Origin: Piscirickettsiaceae bacterium
GTDB lineage: Bacteria > Pseudomonadota > Gammaproteobacteria > Nitrosococcales > Methylophagaceae
Direction: 5' to 3'
NCBI GenBank assembly: GCA_030627065.1
Contig: DAOUSV010000072.1
Span: forward strand, 1-7,115
Length of the DNA stretch: 7,115 nucleotides
This document shows positions 1-5,162 of this stretch, in pieces. Made by a program: the position numbers and the translations under genes. Positions within the stretch are counted from its first letter, which is position 1. Every line of letters begins with the position of its first letter. A model generated the notes under the pieces. The model saw only the letters and a list, made by a program, of their open reading frames with translations. It made no database searches and was not told the DNA's origin.

Positions 1-425
1 GTCCTGCCGACTTAATTGGCGCAATGAAAAAAATTCAATCGCAAAGCACCTCAAATCCTAGTTCAGTTTCACAAGCTGCCGCTGTTGAAGCGCTTAATGG
101 TAGCCAACAATGTATCACCGACATGCTCAAACAGTTTAAAAAACGCCATGACTATGTGCTTGCAAGACTCAATGCAATGGAAGGAATGGAAGCCATTGCC
201 AGTGATGGAACATTCTACCTTTTCCCTAATATAAGCAAAGTGTTAGAACGCATGCCTGATATAAATGATGATCTTGAATTTGCCGAAGCATTACTGGTAG
301 ACCAAGGCGTTGCACTTGTGCCCGGCACCGCATTTGGCTTAAAAAACCATATTCGACTGTCAATTGCCACAAGCGAAGAAAATTTGAAAAATGCCCTAGA
401 CCGCATCGAATCATTTATTGCATAA
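1..425 (+). CDS. Aspartate-type aminotransferase, C-terminal part (5' end outside window)
   Basis: This is the C-terminal portion of a PLP-dependent class I (fold type I) aminotransferase, most like the aspartate aminotransferases of the AspC/AatA group, which interconvert aspartate + 2-oxoglutarate and oxaloacetate + glutamate in the cytosol. The open frame runs in from the left edge (first complete codon at 3) with PADLIGA before the methionine at 24, so that methionine is internal and not the start. The segment KIQSQSTSNPSSVSQ matches the conserved stretch following the PLP-lysine region of this family. Near the end, NHIRLSIATS holds the arginine that binds the substrate alpha-carboxylate. 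The catalytic lysine lies upstream, outside the window. About 141 residues are visible of a usual ~395. The stop TAA is followed after 60 bp by tRNA-Asn, with no terminator between them. The exact amino-donor preference cannot be read from this fragment. Confidence 0.87.
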   Translation, partial: PADLIGAMKKIQSQSTSNPSSVSQAAAVEALNGSQQCITDMLKQFKKRHDYVLARLNAMEGMEAIASDGTFYLFPNISKVLERMPDINDDLEFAEALLVDQGVALVPGTAFGLKNHIRLSIATSEENLKNALDRIESFIA

Positions 426-442
426 ATAAATGAAGATAGTGC

Positions 443-471
443 TTGACCAATCAAAGTCATATCTCTATCAT
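443..471 (+). promoter_or_regulatory. Sigma70-type promoter for tRNA-Asn
   Basis: A -35 hexamer TTGACC (443-448) is separated by exactly 17 bp from a -10 hexamer TATCAT (466-471). Transcription would start near 478-479, leaving only about 7 nt before the mature tRNA 5' end at 486. Spacing and position both suit a dedicated tRNA promoter. It lies in the gap just after the aminotransferase stop, so the tRNA could also receive read-through. Confidence 0.75.
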
Positions 472-485
472 AGCCATCTTTCTGT

Positions 486-561
486 TCCTCGATAGCTCAG
501 TTGGTAGAGCATCGGACTGTTAATCCGCAGGTCCCTGGTTCGAGTCCAGGTCGAGGAGCCA
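486..561 (+). tRNA. tRNA-Asn (anticodon GUU)
   Basis: The 76-nt cloverleaf is complete. The acceptor stem pairs TCCTCGA (486-492) with TCGAGGA (551-557), followed by discriminator G558 and an encoded CCA (559-561). The D-arm is GCTC...GAGC with AGTTGGTA in the loop. The anticodon stem pairs CGGA (513-516) with TCCG (524-527) around the loop CTGTTAA, which places GTT at 519-521 (tRNA positions 34-36). The T-arm pairs CCTGG with CCAGG around TTCGAGT. The GUU anticodon reads AAC and AAU codons. It stands alone as a monocistronic unit between its own promoter and an intrinsic terminator. Confidence 0.98.
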
Positions 562-570
562 ACAGATTAT

Positions 571-607
571 AAAGGCCTAATATTGTAATGATATTAGGCC
601 TTTTTTT
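571..607 (+). terminator. Rho-independent terminator of tRNA-Asn
   Basis: A perfect 13-bp inverted repeat (571-583 with 591-603, core AAAGGCCTAATAT) encloses a 7-nt loop and runs into seven T residues (601-607). It begins 9 nt after the CCA end of the tRNA. It should end the tRNA transcript and isolate the downstream GGDEF-like gene from it. Confidence 0.93.
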
Positions 608-658
608 ATTGCCTTACCCCCCTCGTAAGTGGGGAAGTATTTTAAATCACAGGAACTG

Positions 659-664
659 TATAAT
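659..664 (+). promoter_or_regulatory. Candidate -10 element for the GGDEF-like gene
   Basis: A perfect TATAAT lies 36 bp upstream of the ATG at 701. No recognisable -35 hexamer sits 16-18 bp upstream (the bases there read around GTATTT). The preceding TG is one base too close for a consensus extended -10. A weak Shine-Dalgarno-like ACGGA (688-692) lies 8 nt before the ATG. Because the strong tRNA terminator ends at 607, a promoter is expected between 608 and 700, and this is the best candidate. Confidence 0.45.
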
Positions 665-700
665 CCAGACTTCATACAGATACTTTAACGGAATAATATT

Positions 701-1228
701 ATGATCGACTTGGTGAACCTACCATCATCATTTATCAAAAGTCGTCCCTACTTTAACGAACAGTTAATGATCGAATGGAGCCTGTCATCAAGAAACCATT
801 TACCTTTATCTGTCTTTATCATTGAACTTGATAAGTTCACGTCATTCTCTAAAGTTTATGGTCAGGATAAAGTAGATGAGTATGTTCAATCGCTCGCTTC
901 TGCATTACAAAACATACTGAGACGCGAATCTGATTTCATTTCGCAAGATAGTCCATCTAAACTTATATTTCTCTCCGCAGATATGAGCTTCAAGCAGGCT
1001 ACTAAATTTGCTGAAAAATGCCACTCTATAGTAGCAACGCTTCAGGCTCCAAATAAAGTTCAAACAAAGCCAAATAAAATAACAATCAGTATTGGTTATG
1101 CTTCCTGTGTAGCAGAGTCTAAAAGCTGTGAAGGGCCACAGGCCTTTTATAATTCCGCAATAAAATATCTTATTCGAGCTCAGAATAGTGGTGGAAACAA
1201 CTCTAAATCTTCATTAAAGTTTAAGTGA
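701..1228 (+). CDS. Degenerate GGDEF-domain protein, probably non-catalytic
   Basis: This 175-residue protein is almost entirely one GGDEF-type domain (about residues 18-165) with no sensor domain, membrane segment or signal peptide, so it should be cytosolic. Family landmarks are visible: FNEQLMIEW at 18-26, PLSVFIIELDKF at 35-46, VYG at 52-54, ISIGYA at 129-134 and a C-terminal NSAIKYLIRAQNSGGNN matching the usual ADxALYxAKxxGRN. The catalytic signature is lost: an ungapped alignment places SPSKL (84-88) where GGDEF should be. The first metal-binding Asp is Glu42, the guanine-binding Asn is Ser50, and the usual FK lysine is Thr47. By contrast, RESD (75-78) lies exactly five residues before that site, the spacing of the c-di-GMP inhibitory I-site RxxD. 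It is therefore unlikely to make c-di-GMP and may bind it or work through protein contact. It is transcribed toward the pilSR operon, with a 94-bp gap between stops. Confidence 0.8.
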   Translation: MIDLVNLPSSFIKSRPYFNEQLMIEWSLSSRNHLPLSVFIIELDKFTSFSKVYGQDKVDEYVQSLASALQNILRRESDFISQDSPSKLIFLSADMSFKQATKFAEKCHSIVATLQAPNKVQTKPNKITISIGYASCVAESKSCEGPQAFYNSAIKYLIRAQNSGGNNSKSSLKFK

Positions 1229-1322
1229 AAAATTTATAAGCATCACCCTTCTTTTTTTACACTATTACGAAGTAGTGACTATATTTAAAATCACTTACTC
1301 ACTTCGCATTTAGCTTTCTGAA
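1229..1322. other. Convergent intergenic gap with imperfect palindrome
   Basis: This gap separates two convergent genes, so transcription from both sides must end here. It contains a run of seven T (1252-1258, plus strand) with no clear hairpin before it. It also holds an imperfect palindrome in which CGAAGT-AGTGA (1268-1278) can pair with TCACT and ACTTCG (1291-1295 and 1301-1306), leaving a 5-nt bulge. A smaller CACTA/TAGTG pair overlaps its left arm. No U-tract follows the palindrome on either strand, so I do not call a proper intrinsic terminator. Confidence 0.3.
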
Positions 1323-1859
1323 TTAGAACATTTCGAAATCATCTGGGTTTTCTTCCTCAGCTTCTTTCGGCAATTTTAATATCTCTTCTACACTCATTCC
1401 CTGCATCACTAATTCAAACATTTTATGTTCTGCCGGCATAGTATATTTAGCCTTTATTTTTTCTTGTAACAATGACCATTCTATTGGATTGAAAAGCCGT
1501 GATTGATCTGCAACTAAAGAGGATAACTCTTCTAAAGAATGTGATACATGGCTTAAACGCTGCGTTAATTTATCATAAAACTGAAATGCAACAATTGCCT
1601 TCTGCATTTCTGATGAAACAGCTTCACATTGCTCTATTACAGAGTCCAAATCGTCATCCTGCTCTTTCTTTGTGACTATTTTTTCAATAACCTGAACGCG
1701 TGCCACCATTGTGCCAAATGTATCCGTTAATGTATCAACAGACTCATCACCTTCTTTCATTGACATTTCCATTTGAGCAACCGCAAGGTTCATCATTCGT
1801 ATTGTTTCTTGTACTTGACTCCAATCTAAATCAGGTTTTTGGCTTGTCGATTTTGTCAT
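1323..1859 (-). CDS. All-helical protein with CheZ-like DxxxQ motif, downstream of pilR
   Basis: I do not recognise a named family for this 178-residue cytosolic protein. It looks wholly helical: two long heptad-rich stretches (about 12-63 and 71-118) are joined by a charged turn, as in a helical hairpin, followed by a shorter helix and an acidic tail. In the second helix, FQFYDKLTQRL has Asp96 and Gln100 spaced D-x-x-x-Q. This is the spacing of the catalytic pair in CheZ (Asp143/Gln147 of E. coli, in FQDLTGQ), which dephosphorylates CheY-P. The chain ends in PDDFEMF, reminiscent of the acidic-aromatic CheY-binding tail of CheZ (E. coli CheZ is 214 residues). It lies 45 bp after the pilR stop on the same strand with a clear ribosome site (AAGGA, 1870-1866, 6 nt before ATG), so it is probably the last gene of the pilSR operon. 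A CheZ-like phosphatase is an inference; a coiled-coil scaffold would also fit. Confidence 0.75.
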   Translation of the reverse strand: MTKSTSQKPDLDWSQVQETIRMMNLAVAQMEMSMKEGDESVDTLTDTFGTMVARVQVIEKIVTKKEQDDDLDSVIEQCEAVSSEMQKAIVAFQFYDKLTQRLSHVSHSLEELSSLVADQSRLFNPIEWSLLQEKIKAKYTMPAEHKMFELVMQGMSVEEILKLPKEAEEENPDDFEMF

Positions 1860-1904
1860 TTTCTATCCTTAATCCTTACTTATTTATTTAAATGTATCAC
1901 TAAC

Positions 1905-3263
1905 TCATTCTAAATTTAACTTTTTTAATTTATATCGCAATGCCCTAAAAGTAATACCCAATTTTTTAGCTGCTGCTGTTTTATTCCAGCGTGTAGATTC
2001 TAATGCTTGCGTAATAAGTTTCCGTTCCTGATCTTCTAGCTGCGATTCTAAATCATTCTCTTGTATCAATTCTGACACTTTATTTTCAACCGCAACTATA
2101 TCAGTATGATTTTTCTCTGGCAGCATCAAATCAGCTATAGAAATCTCATCACCTTCTAGCCATGTTAATGCACGCTCTAAGATATTTTCCAATTCTCTAA
2201 CATTACCAGGGAAATTATATTCTTGCAGCGCTATCAGTGCTAATTTATTCAGGAAAGGAGATTGAACTTCATTACTCTCGGCTAGCTTTTGTAATATATG
2301 TTTCGATAATAATGAAATATCTTCTACCCGCTCACGAAGTGGTGGGACATGTAGCTCGATTACATTAACTCGATAGAATAAGTCTTCTCTAAACTGACCT
2401 TGTTTAACTTTTTCGGCCAAATTACTATGTGTTGCGCATAAGACTCGTACATTAATTGAGATTTCCTCATTTCCTCCGACTGGGCGAATAGACTTCTCTT
2501 GTAATGCTCTCAGCAATTTAACCTGCATTGCCAGTGGCAAGTCGGCAATTTCATCTAAAAATAATGTTCCACCATTAGCGGCCTGAAACAGCCCTTCTTT
2601 ATCAGATATAGCTCCGGTAAAAGCGCCTTTTTTATGCCCAAAGAACTCACTTTCAACTAACTCAGATGGAATAGCACCACAGTTAATGGCGACAAAAGCA
2701 GAATCTGATCGTGCACCTTGCTTATGAATCAGTCGAGCAACAAGTTCTTTTCCTGTTCCTGACTCACCACTAATATAGACTGGCGCTTGGCTTCGTGCCA
2801 GCTTAGCTATTTTCTTTTGCACACCTTGAATAGCTGGTGTTTTTCCTAATAATGTTTTTTCAGCACCATCCTGACTGTCCGTAACAACATCATTCTTACT
2901 CGCTAACTTTAGTGCTGTATTCACTAAATCACGTAATACTTTAAGCTTTAAAGGTTTTGATACAAAATCAAATGCACCAGCTTTAAGAGCTAGTACTGCA
3001 AGCTCCATACTGCCATGTGCGGTGATCAGTGCAACAGGAATTTGTGGATATTTCTTTTGCATCATTTTAACTAAATCAATACCATTACCATCAGGCAACC
3101 GCATATCTGTAAGACAAATATCAAACAACTGCTCATTCAATGCCGTATGTGCTTGCTCAATAGTTTCTGCGGTACGACAATCAACACCCATATTCTCTAA
3201 TGTCATCAATAACAAGTCCAAAATATCTGGTTCATCATCAATAATGAGTGCTTGAGGTCGCAT
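1905..3263 (-). CDS. pilR: Type IV pilus sigma54-dependent response regulator PilR
   Basis: This is an NtrC-class activator of 452 residues (pseudomonad PilR is about 445). An N-terminal receiver (1-120) has acidic pocket Asp9/Asp10, phosphoacceptor Asp53 in LTDMRLPDG, Thr81 and Lys103. The AAA+ domain (about 139-368) has Walker A GESGTGKE (166-173), the sigma54-contacting GAFTGA loop (213-218), Walker B TLFLDE (233-238), REDLFYR (292-298) and FPGNVRE (351-357). A Fis-type helix-turn-helix closes the protein (about 413-452), with NKTAAAKKLGITFRALRYKL very close to PilR of other gammaproteobacteria. When phosphorylated by PilS it is expected to drive RpoN-dependent transcription of the pilin gene, which is not in this window. 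Its ATG overlaps the pilS stop by one base (TAATG), and AAGGAA (3276-3271) gives a good ribosome site, so the two are translationally coupled. All key residues are intact. Confidence 0.95.
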   Translation of the reverse strand: MRPQALIIDDEPDILDLLLMTLENMGVDCRTAETIEQAHTALNEQLFDICLTDMRLPDGNGIDLVKMMQKKYPQIPVALITAHGSMELAVLALKAGAFDFVSKPLKLKVLRDLVNTALKLASKNDVVTDSQDGAEKTLLGKTPAIQGVQKKIAKLARSQAPVYISGESGTGKELVARLIHKQGARSDSAFVAINCGAIPSELVESEFFGHKKGAFTGAISDKEGLFQAANGGTLFLDEIADLPLAMQVKLLRALQEKSIRPVGGNEEISINVRVLCATHSNLAEKVKQGQFREDLFYRVNVIELHVPPLRERVEDISLLSKHILQKLAESNEVQSPFLNKLALIALQEYNFPGNVRELENILERALTWLEGDEISIADLMLPEKNHTDIVAVENKVSELIQENDLESQLEDQERKLITQALESTRWNKTAAAKKLGITFRALRYKLKKLNLE

Positions 3264-4870
3264 TACACTTTTCCTTGTTGTTCAGAATTAAATGTCACTC
3301 TAAAAAAGCCTTTATTGCCTTGCTTGGCAATATAATTAAGTCGCAAACCGTTAGCTTGTGCCATTTCTCGAGCGAGGAATAAGCCCAAACCAATCCCACC
3401 TGTCCGCTCGGAATAAAATGGTTCAAATAACTGTGGCAATGCTGTTTCAGAAACACCTGGCCCATCATCCATCACATCAATGATTATTTCATTATTTACC
3501 AGCCCCATACGTACCACGACTTGAGGTGATTCAAGCGTTGCAATCGATGAGCTAGAATAATGCCATGCATTACTACACAAATTAACCATAATTTGTCTTA
3601 ATTGTTCTTGATCAACACGTACTTGCGATAATGGCACAGCGGTAATTAGCCGCATAGCAGGTTTAGGGATGTTTTCATTATTACAAAACTCATCAACAAA
3701 GCTCTCTAACCAAAGAGACAGTAAAAATGTCGATTTATTCAATATTTTTCGCCGACTCAATTGCAGTACTGTATCTATAATTCCGTTAACACGATCACTT
3801 TGTCTTTGAATAATATCTAAGAGCTTTTGGTCCTTTTTATCAATAGTCTCCGATTCATTTAATAACTCTGCCGCATGGTTAATCGCACCTAATGGGTTTC
3901 TAACCTCATGAGCAATACTGGCCGCCATTCGACCAAGTGATGCTAACTTCATCTGCTGAGCCTGTTGCATTAATTCCGAGGTGTCATTTAAAAAAATAAG
4001 CGTATCACCATCTTCCATCTTAATCATTTGTGGCAAAACTTCAGCAAATCCAGGTTGGGGTTGGAATTCATGAGTTGCATCCACCAGACCTAGCCGCCAA
4101 TGCCCCAATTGCCGAAGAAGTTCGGGTAGCTGCGCAGATAAAGCTTCACCATTAATACTGTCACTAACCCCCAACAAGGCTTGAGCAGACTGATTGCTTG
4201 AATAAACGGTATCATGTTCATCAACGACCATTACCCCAAGCAGTAACCGCTCAACAATATGTTTATTTAACATTGTCAGTCTGCTTGCATCATCGGCATG
4301 CTGTTCCGCCAGTTTCTCAGTTGTTCTAAGTCGGCTACCTAATACTTGCGCCATCAATGCCGTAGCAAAGAACGTTGCACCTAATAGCCCTGCATGACTA
4401 TATTTAATATTATCTTCACCGCTTATCTGGCTATAAACAGCTTCCAGCAATACTGCTAAGGTTGCAATCGCGGCTACAAAGCCAGCTAATCGCCCTGGAA
4501 TCAATGCTCCGCCTGCAACCACGACAACAACCAGTAAAGACCCCACACCAGTTGTTAAGCCGCCACTGCTATGAATCATGACAATAATTATTTCTATATC
4601 AATAATTAATTGAAGTGTTACTTGTGGTGCAAACCGACCCCATCTTTTTCTCGTTAATACTAATAAAACACTGGCAATTAAGACATAAAGTAGGCTTACA
4701 TAGAGATAGAGGTCAGCATCAGAGCTACCTAAAAACTTAGGGGGTAATTTAAAATAAAAGGTACTAAATAACGCCACAGATAAAAATAAGCGATAAACAG
4801 CTAATACCGTTAATTCATACCACGATTCCGGCGTAGAGCTATTCTTTACTCCAAAGTCAAACAATTGCAT
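3263..4870 (-). CDS. pilS: Type IV pilus sensor histidine kinase PilS
   Basis: This inner-membrane histidine kinase has 535 residues (pseudomonad PilS is about 530). The N-terminal third has six predicted membrane segments (about 21-40, 55-73, 84-100, 109-125, 127-145 and 160-176). Then follow a coiled linker, a small PAS-like domain (about 195-300), and a HisKA domain with phosphoacceptor His321 in ASIAHEVRNPLGAI. The ATPase domain shows an N-box NLCSN (430-434), G1 DDGPGV (468-473), F-box LFEPFYSER (481-489) and G2 GGIGLGL (491-497). In pseudomonads PilS senses pilin in the membrane and switches between kinase and phosphatase toward PilR. Here it starts 8 bp after the stop of the small upstream gene and overlaps pilR by one base. 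There is no evident Shine-Dalgarno before its ATG, so its translation probably depends on coupling to the small gene. Every catalytic box is present. Confidence 0.95.
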   Translation of the reverse strand: MQLFDFGVKNSSTPESWYELTVLAVYRLFLSVALFSTFYFKLPPKFLGSSDADLYLYVSLLYVLIASVLLVLTRKRWGRFAPQVTLQLIIDIEIIIVMIHSSGGLTTGVGSLLVVVVVAGGALIPGRLAGFVAAIATLAVLLEAVYSQISGEDNIKYSHAGLLGATFFATALMAQVLGSRLRTTEKLAEQHADDASRLTMLNKHIVERLLLGVMVVDEHDTVYSSNQSAQALLGVSDSINGEALSAQLPELLRQLGHWRLGLVDATHEFQPQPGFAEVLPQMIKMEDGDTLIFLNDTSELMQQAQQMKLASLGRMAASIAHEVRNPLGAINHAAELLNESETIDKKDQKLLDIIQRQSDRVNGIIDTVLQLSRRKILNKSTFLLSLWLESFVDEFCNNENIPKPAMRLITAVPLSQVRVDQEQLRQIMVNLCSNAWHYSSSSIATLESPQVVVRMGLVNNEIIIDVMDDGPGVSETALPQLFEPFYSERTGGIGLGLFLAREMAQANGLRLNYIAKQGNKGFFRVTFNSEQQGKV

Positions 4871-4878
4871 TGATTTAG

Positions 4879-5085
4879 TTATTTAGATTCATCAAGATGT
4901 TCTTGAGAGCAATAATAATCATCGCTCGACCTTAACGCTTCTTGTTCAAGAATATGCAATTTACAATGTTTACATTGCACCATTTTTTCACCAATCAACG
5001 GAGCTTGTTGTCTGTTTTTTCGTAATAGATTTCCGATAATAAAGTACAGTAACAATCCAATTGCTATTAGAACTAAAATTCGCAT
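4879..5085 (-). CDS. PP0621-family small membrane-anchored CxxC protein
   Basis: This 68-residue protein has one N-terminal hydrophobic segment (about 3-19) followed by a basic stretch (RKNR) that should keep the rest in the cytosol. A small metal-site-like module follows: Cys38-x-x-Cys41, a short helix ILEQEAL, then YYCSQEH with Cys59 and His63. The pattern matches the PP0621 family of short proteobacterial proteins, whose function I do not know. Cys4 or Cys3His zinc binding is an inference from the spacing. I chose the ATG at 5085 over a TTG two codons upstream at 5091, because the GAGG ribosome site (5097-5094) is 8 nt from the ATG but only 2 nt from the TTG. It is followed after 8 bp by pilS, which suggests it is co-transcribed and functionally tied to the sensor kinase. 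Confidence 0.82.
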   Translation of the reverse strand: MRILVLIAIGLLLYFIIGNLLRKNRQQAPLIGEKMVQCKHCKLHILEQEALRSSDDYYCSQEHLDESK

Positions 5086-5093
5086 TTTCAAAA

Positions 5094-5097
5094 CCTC
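5094..5097 (-). promoter_or_regulatory. Ribosome binding site that fixes the start of the PP0621-like gene
   Basis: GAGG on the minus strand lies 8 nt upstream of the ATG at 5085 and only 2 nt upstream of the in-frame TTG at 5091. The spacing rules out efficient use of the TTG and supports a protein beginning MRILVLIAIG. Confidence 0.65.
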
Positions 5098-5104
5098 AAG
5101 TCAT

Positions 5105-5137
5105 AAAAAAAGGGCATCCTAAACAGGATACCCTTTT
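5105..5137 (-). terminator. Rho-independent terminator of bipA
   Basis: Read on the minus strand, a 13-bp stem (5137-5125 with 5120-5108) closes on a 4-nt loop (GTTT) and runs into seven T residues (5111-5105). The core is AAAAGGGTATCCT paired with AGGATGCCCTTTT, with a single G-U wobble. It begins 25 bp after the bipA stop and ends 19 bp before the ATG of the PP0621-like gene. It should separate bipA from the pilSR operon. Confidence 0.92.
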
Positions 5138-5162
5138 CTGTTATTTCATGCTGAAACCTAAT

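Noticed and set aside
24..425. A separate 133-residue gene starting at the ATG at 24
   Set aside because: The frame is open to the left edge and the codons before the ATG (PADLIGA) fit the aminotransferase family, so this methionine is internal to a longer gene.
215..460. Two open frames on the minus strand (215-460 and 226-414)
   Set aside because: They lie antisense to well-supported aminotransferase coding sequence and their translations resemble no protein family.
544..561. tRNA-Asn 3' end as an integration (att) site for a mobile element
   Set aside because: No integrase is present and no direct repeat of the tRNA 3' end was noticed elsewhere in the window; the tRNA is followed by its own intact terminator.
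613..637. C-run and G-run hairpin after the tRNA terminator
   Set aside because: Only four G-C pairs plus a bulged extension and no T-tract; it may be chance in a short spacer and is not supported as a terminator or riboswitch.
1700..1891. 63-residue open frame on the plus strand
   Set aside because: It is antisense to the start of the helical gene, which has a good ribosome site and coherent composition; the frame looks like a shadow.
3022..3255. 77-residue open frame on the plus strand
   Set aside because: It is fully antisense to the PilR receiver domain, whose conserved residues explain the sequence.
3630..3648. TGGCAC as the -24 part of a sigma54 promoter
   Set aside because: It lies inside pilS coding sequence and the required GC of the -12 element is missing at the correct spacing; no other RpoN-type site was seen in the intergenic gaps.
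5086..5091. TTG at 5091 as start of the PP0621-like gene
   Set aside because: The only ribosome site is 2 nt from the TTG, too close, while it is 8 nt from the ATG at 5085.
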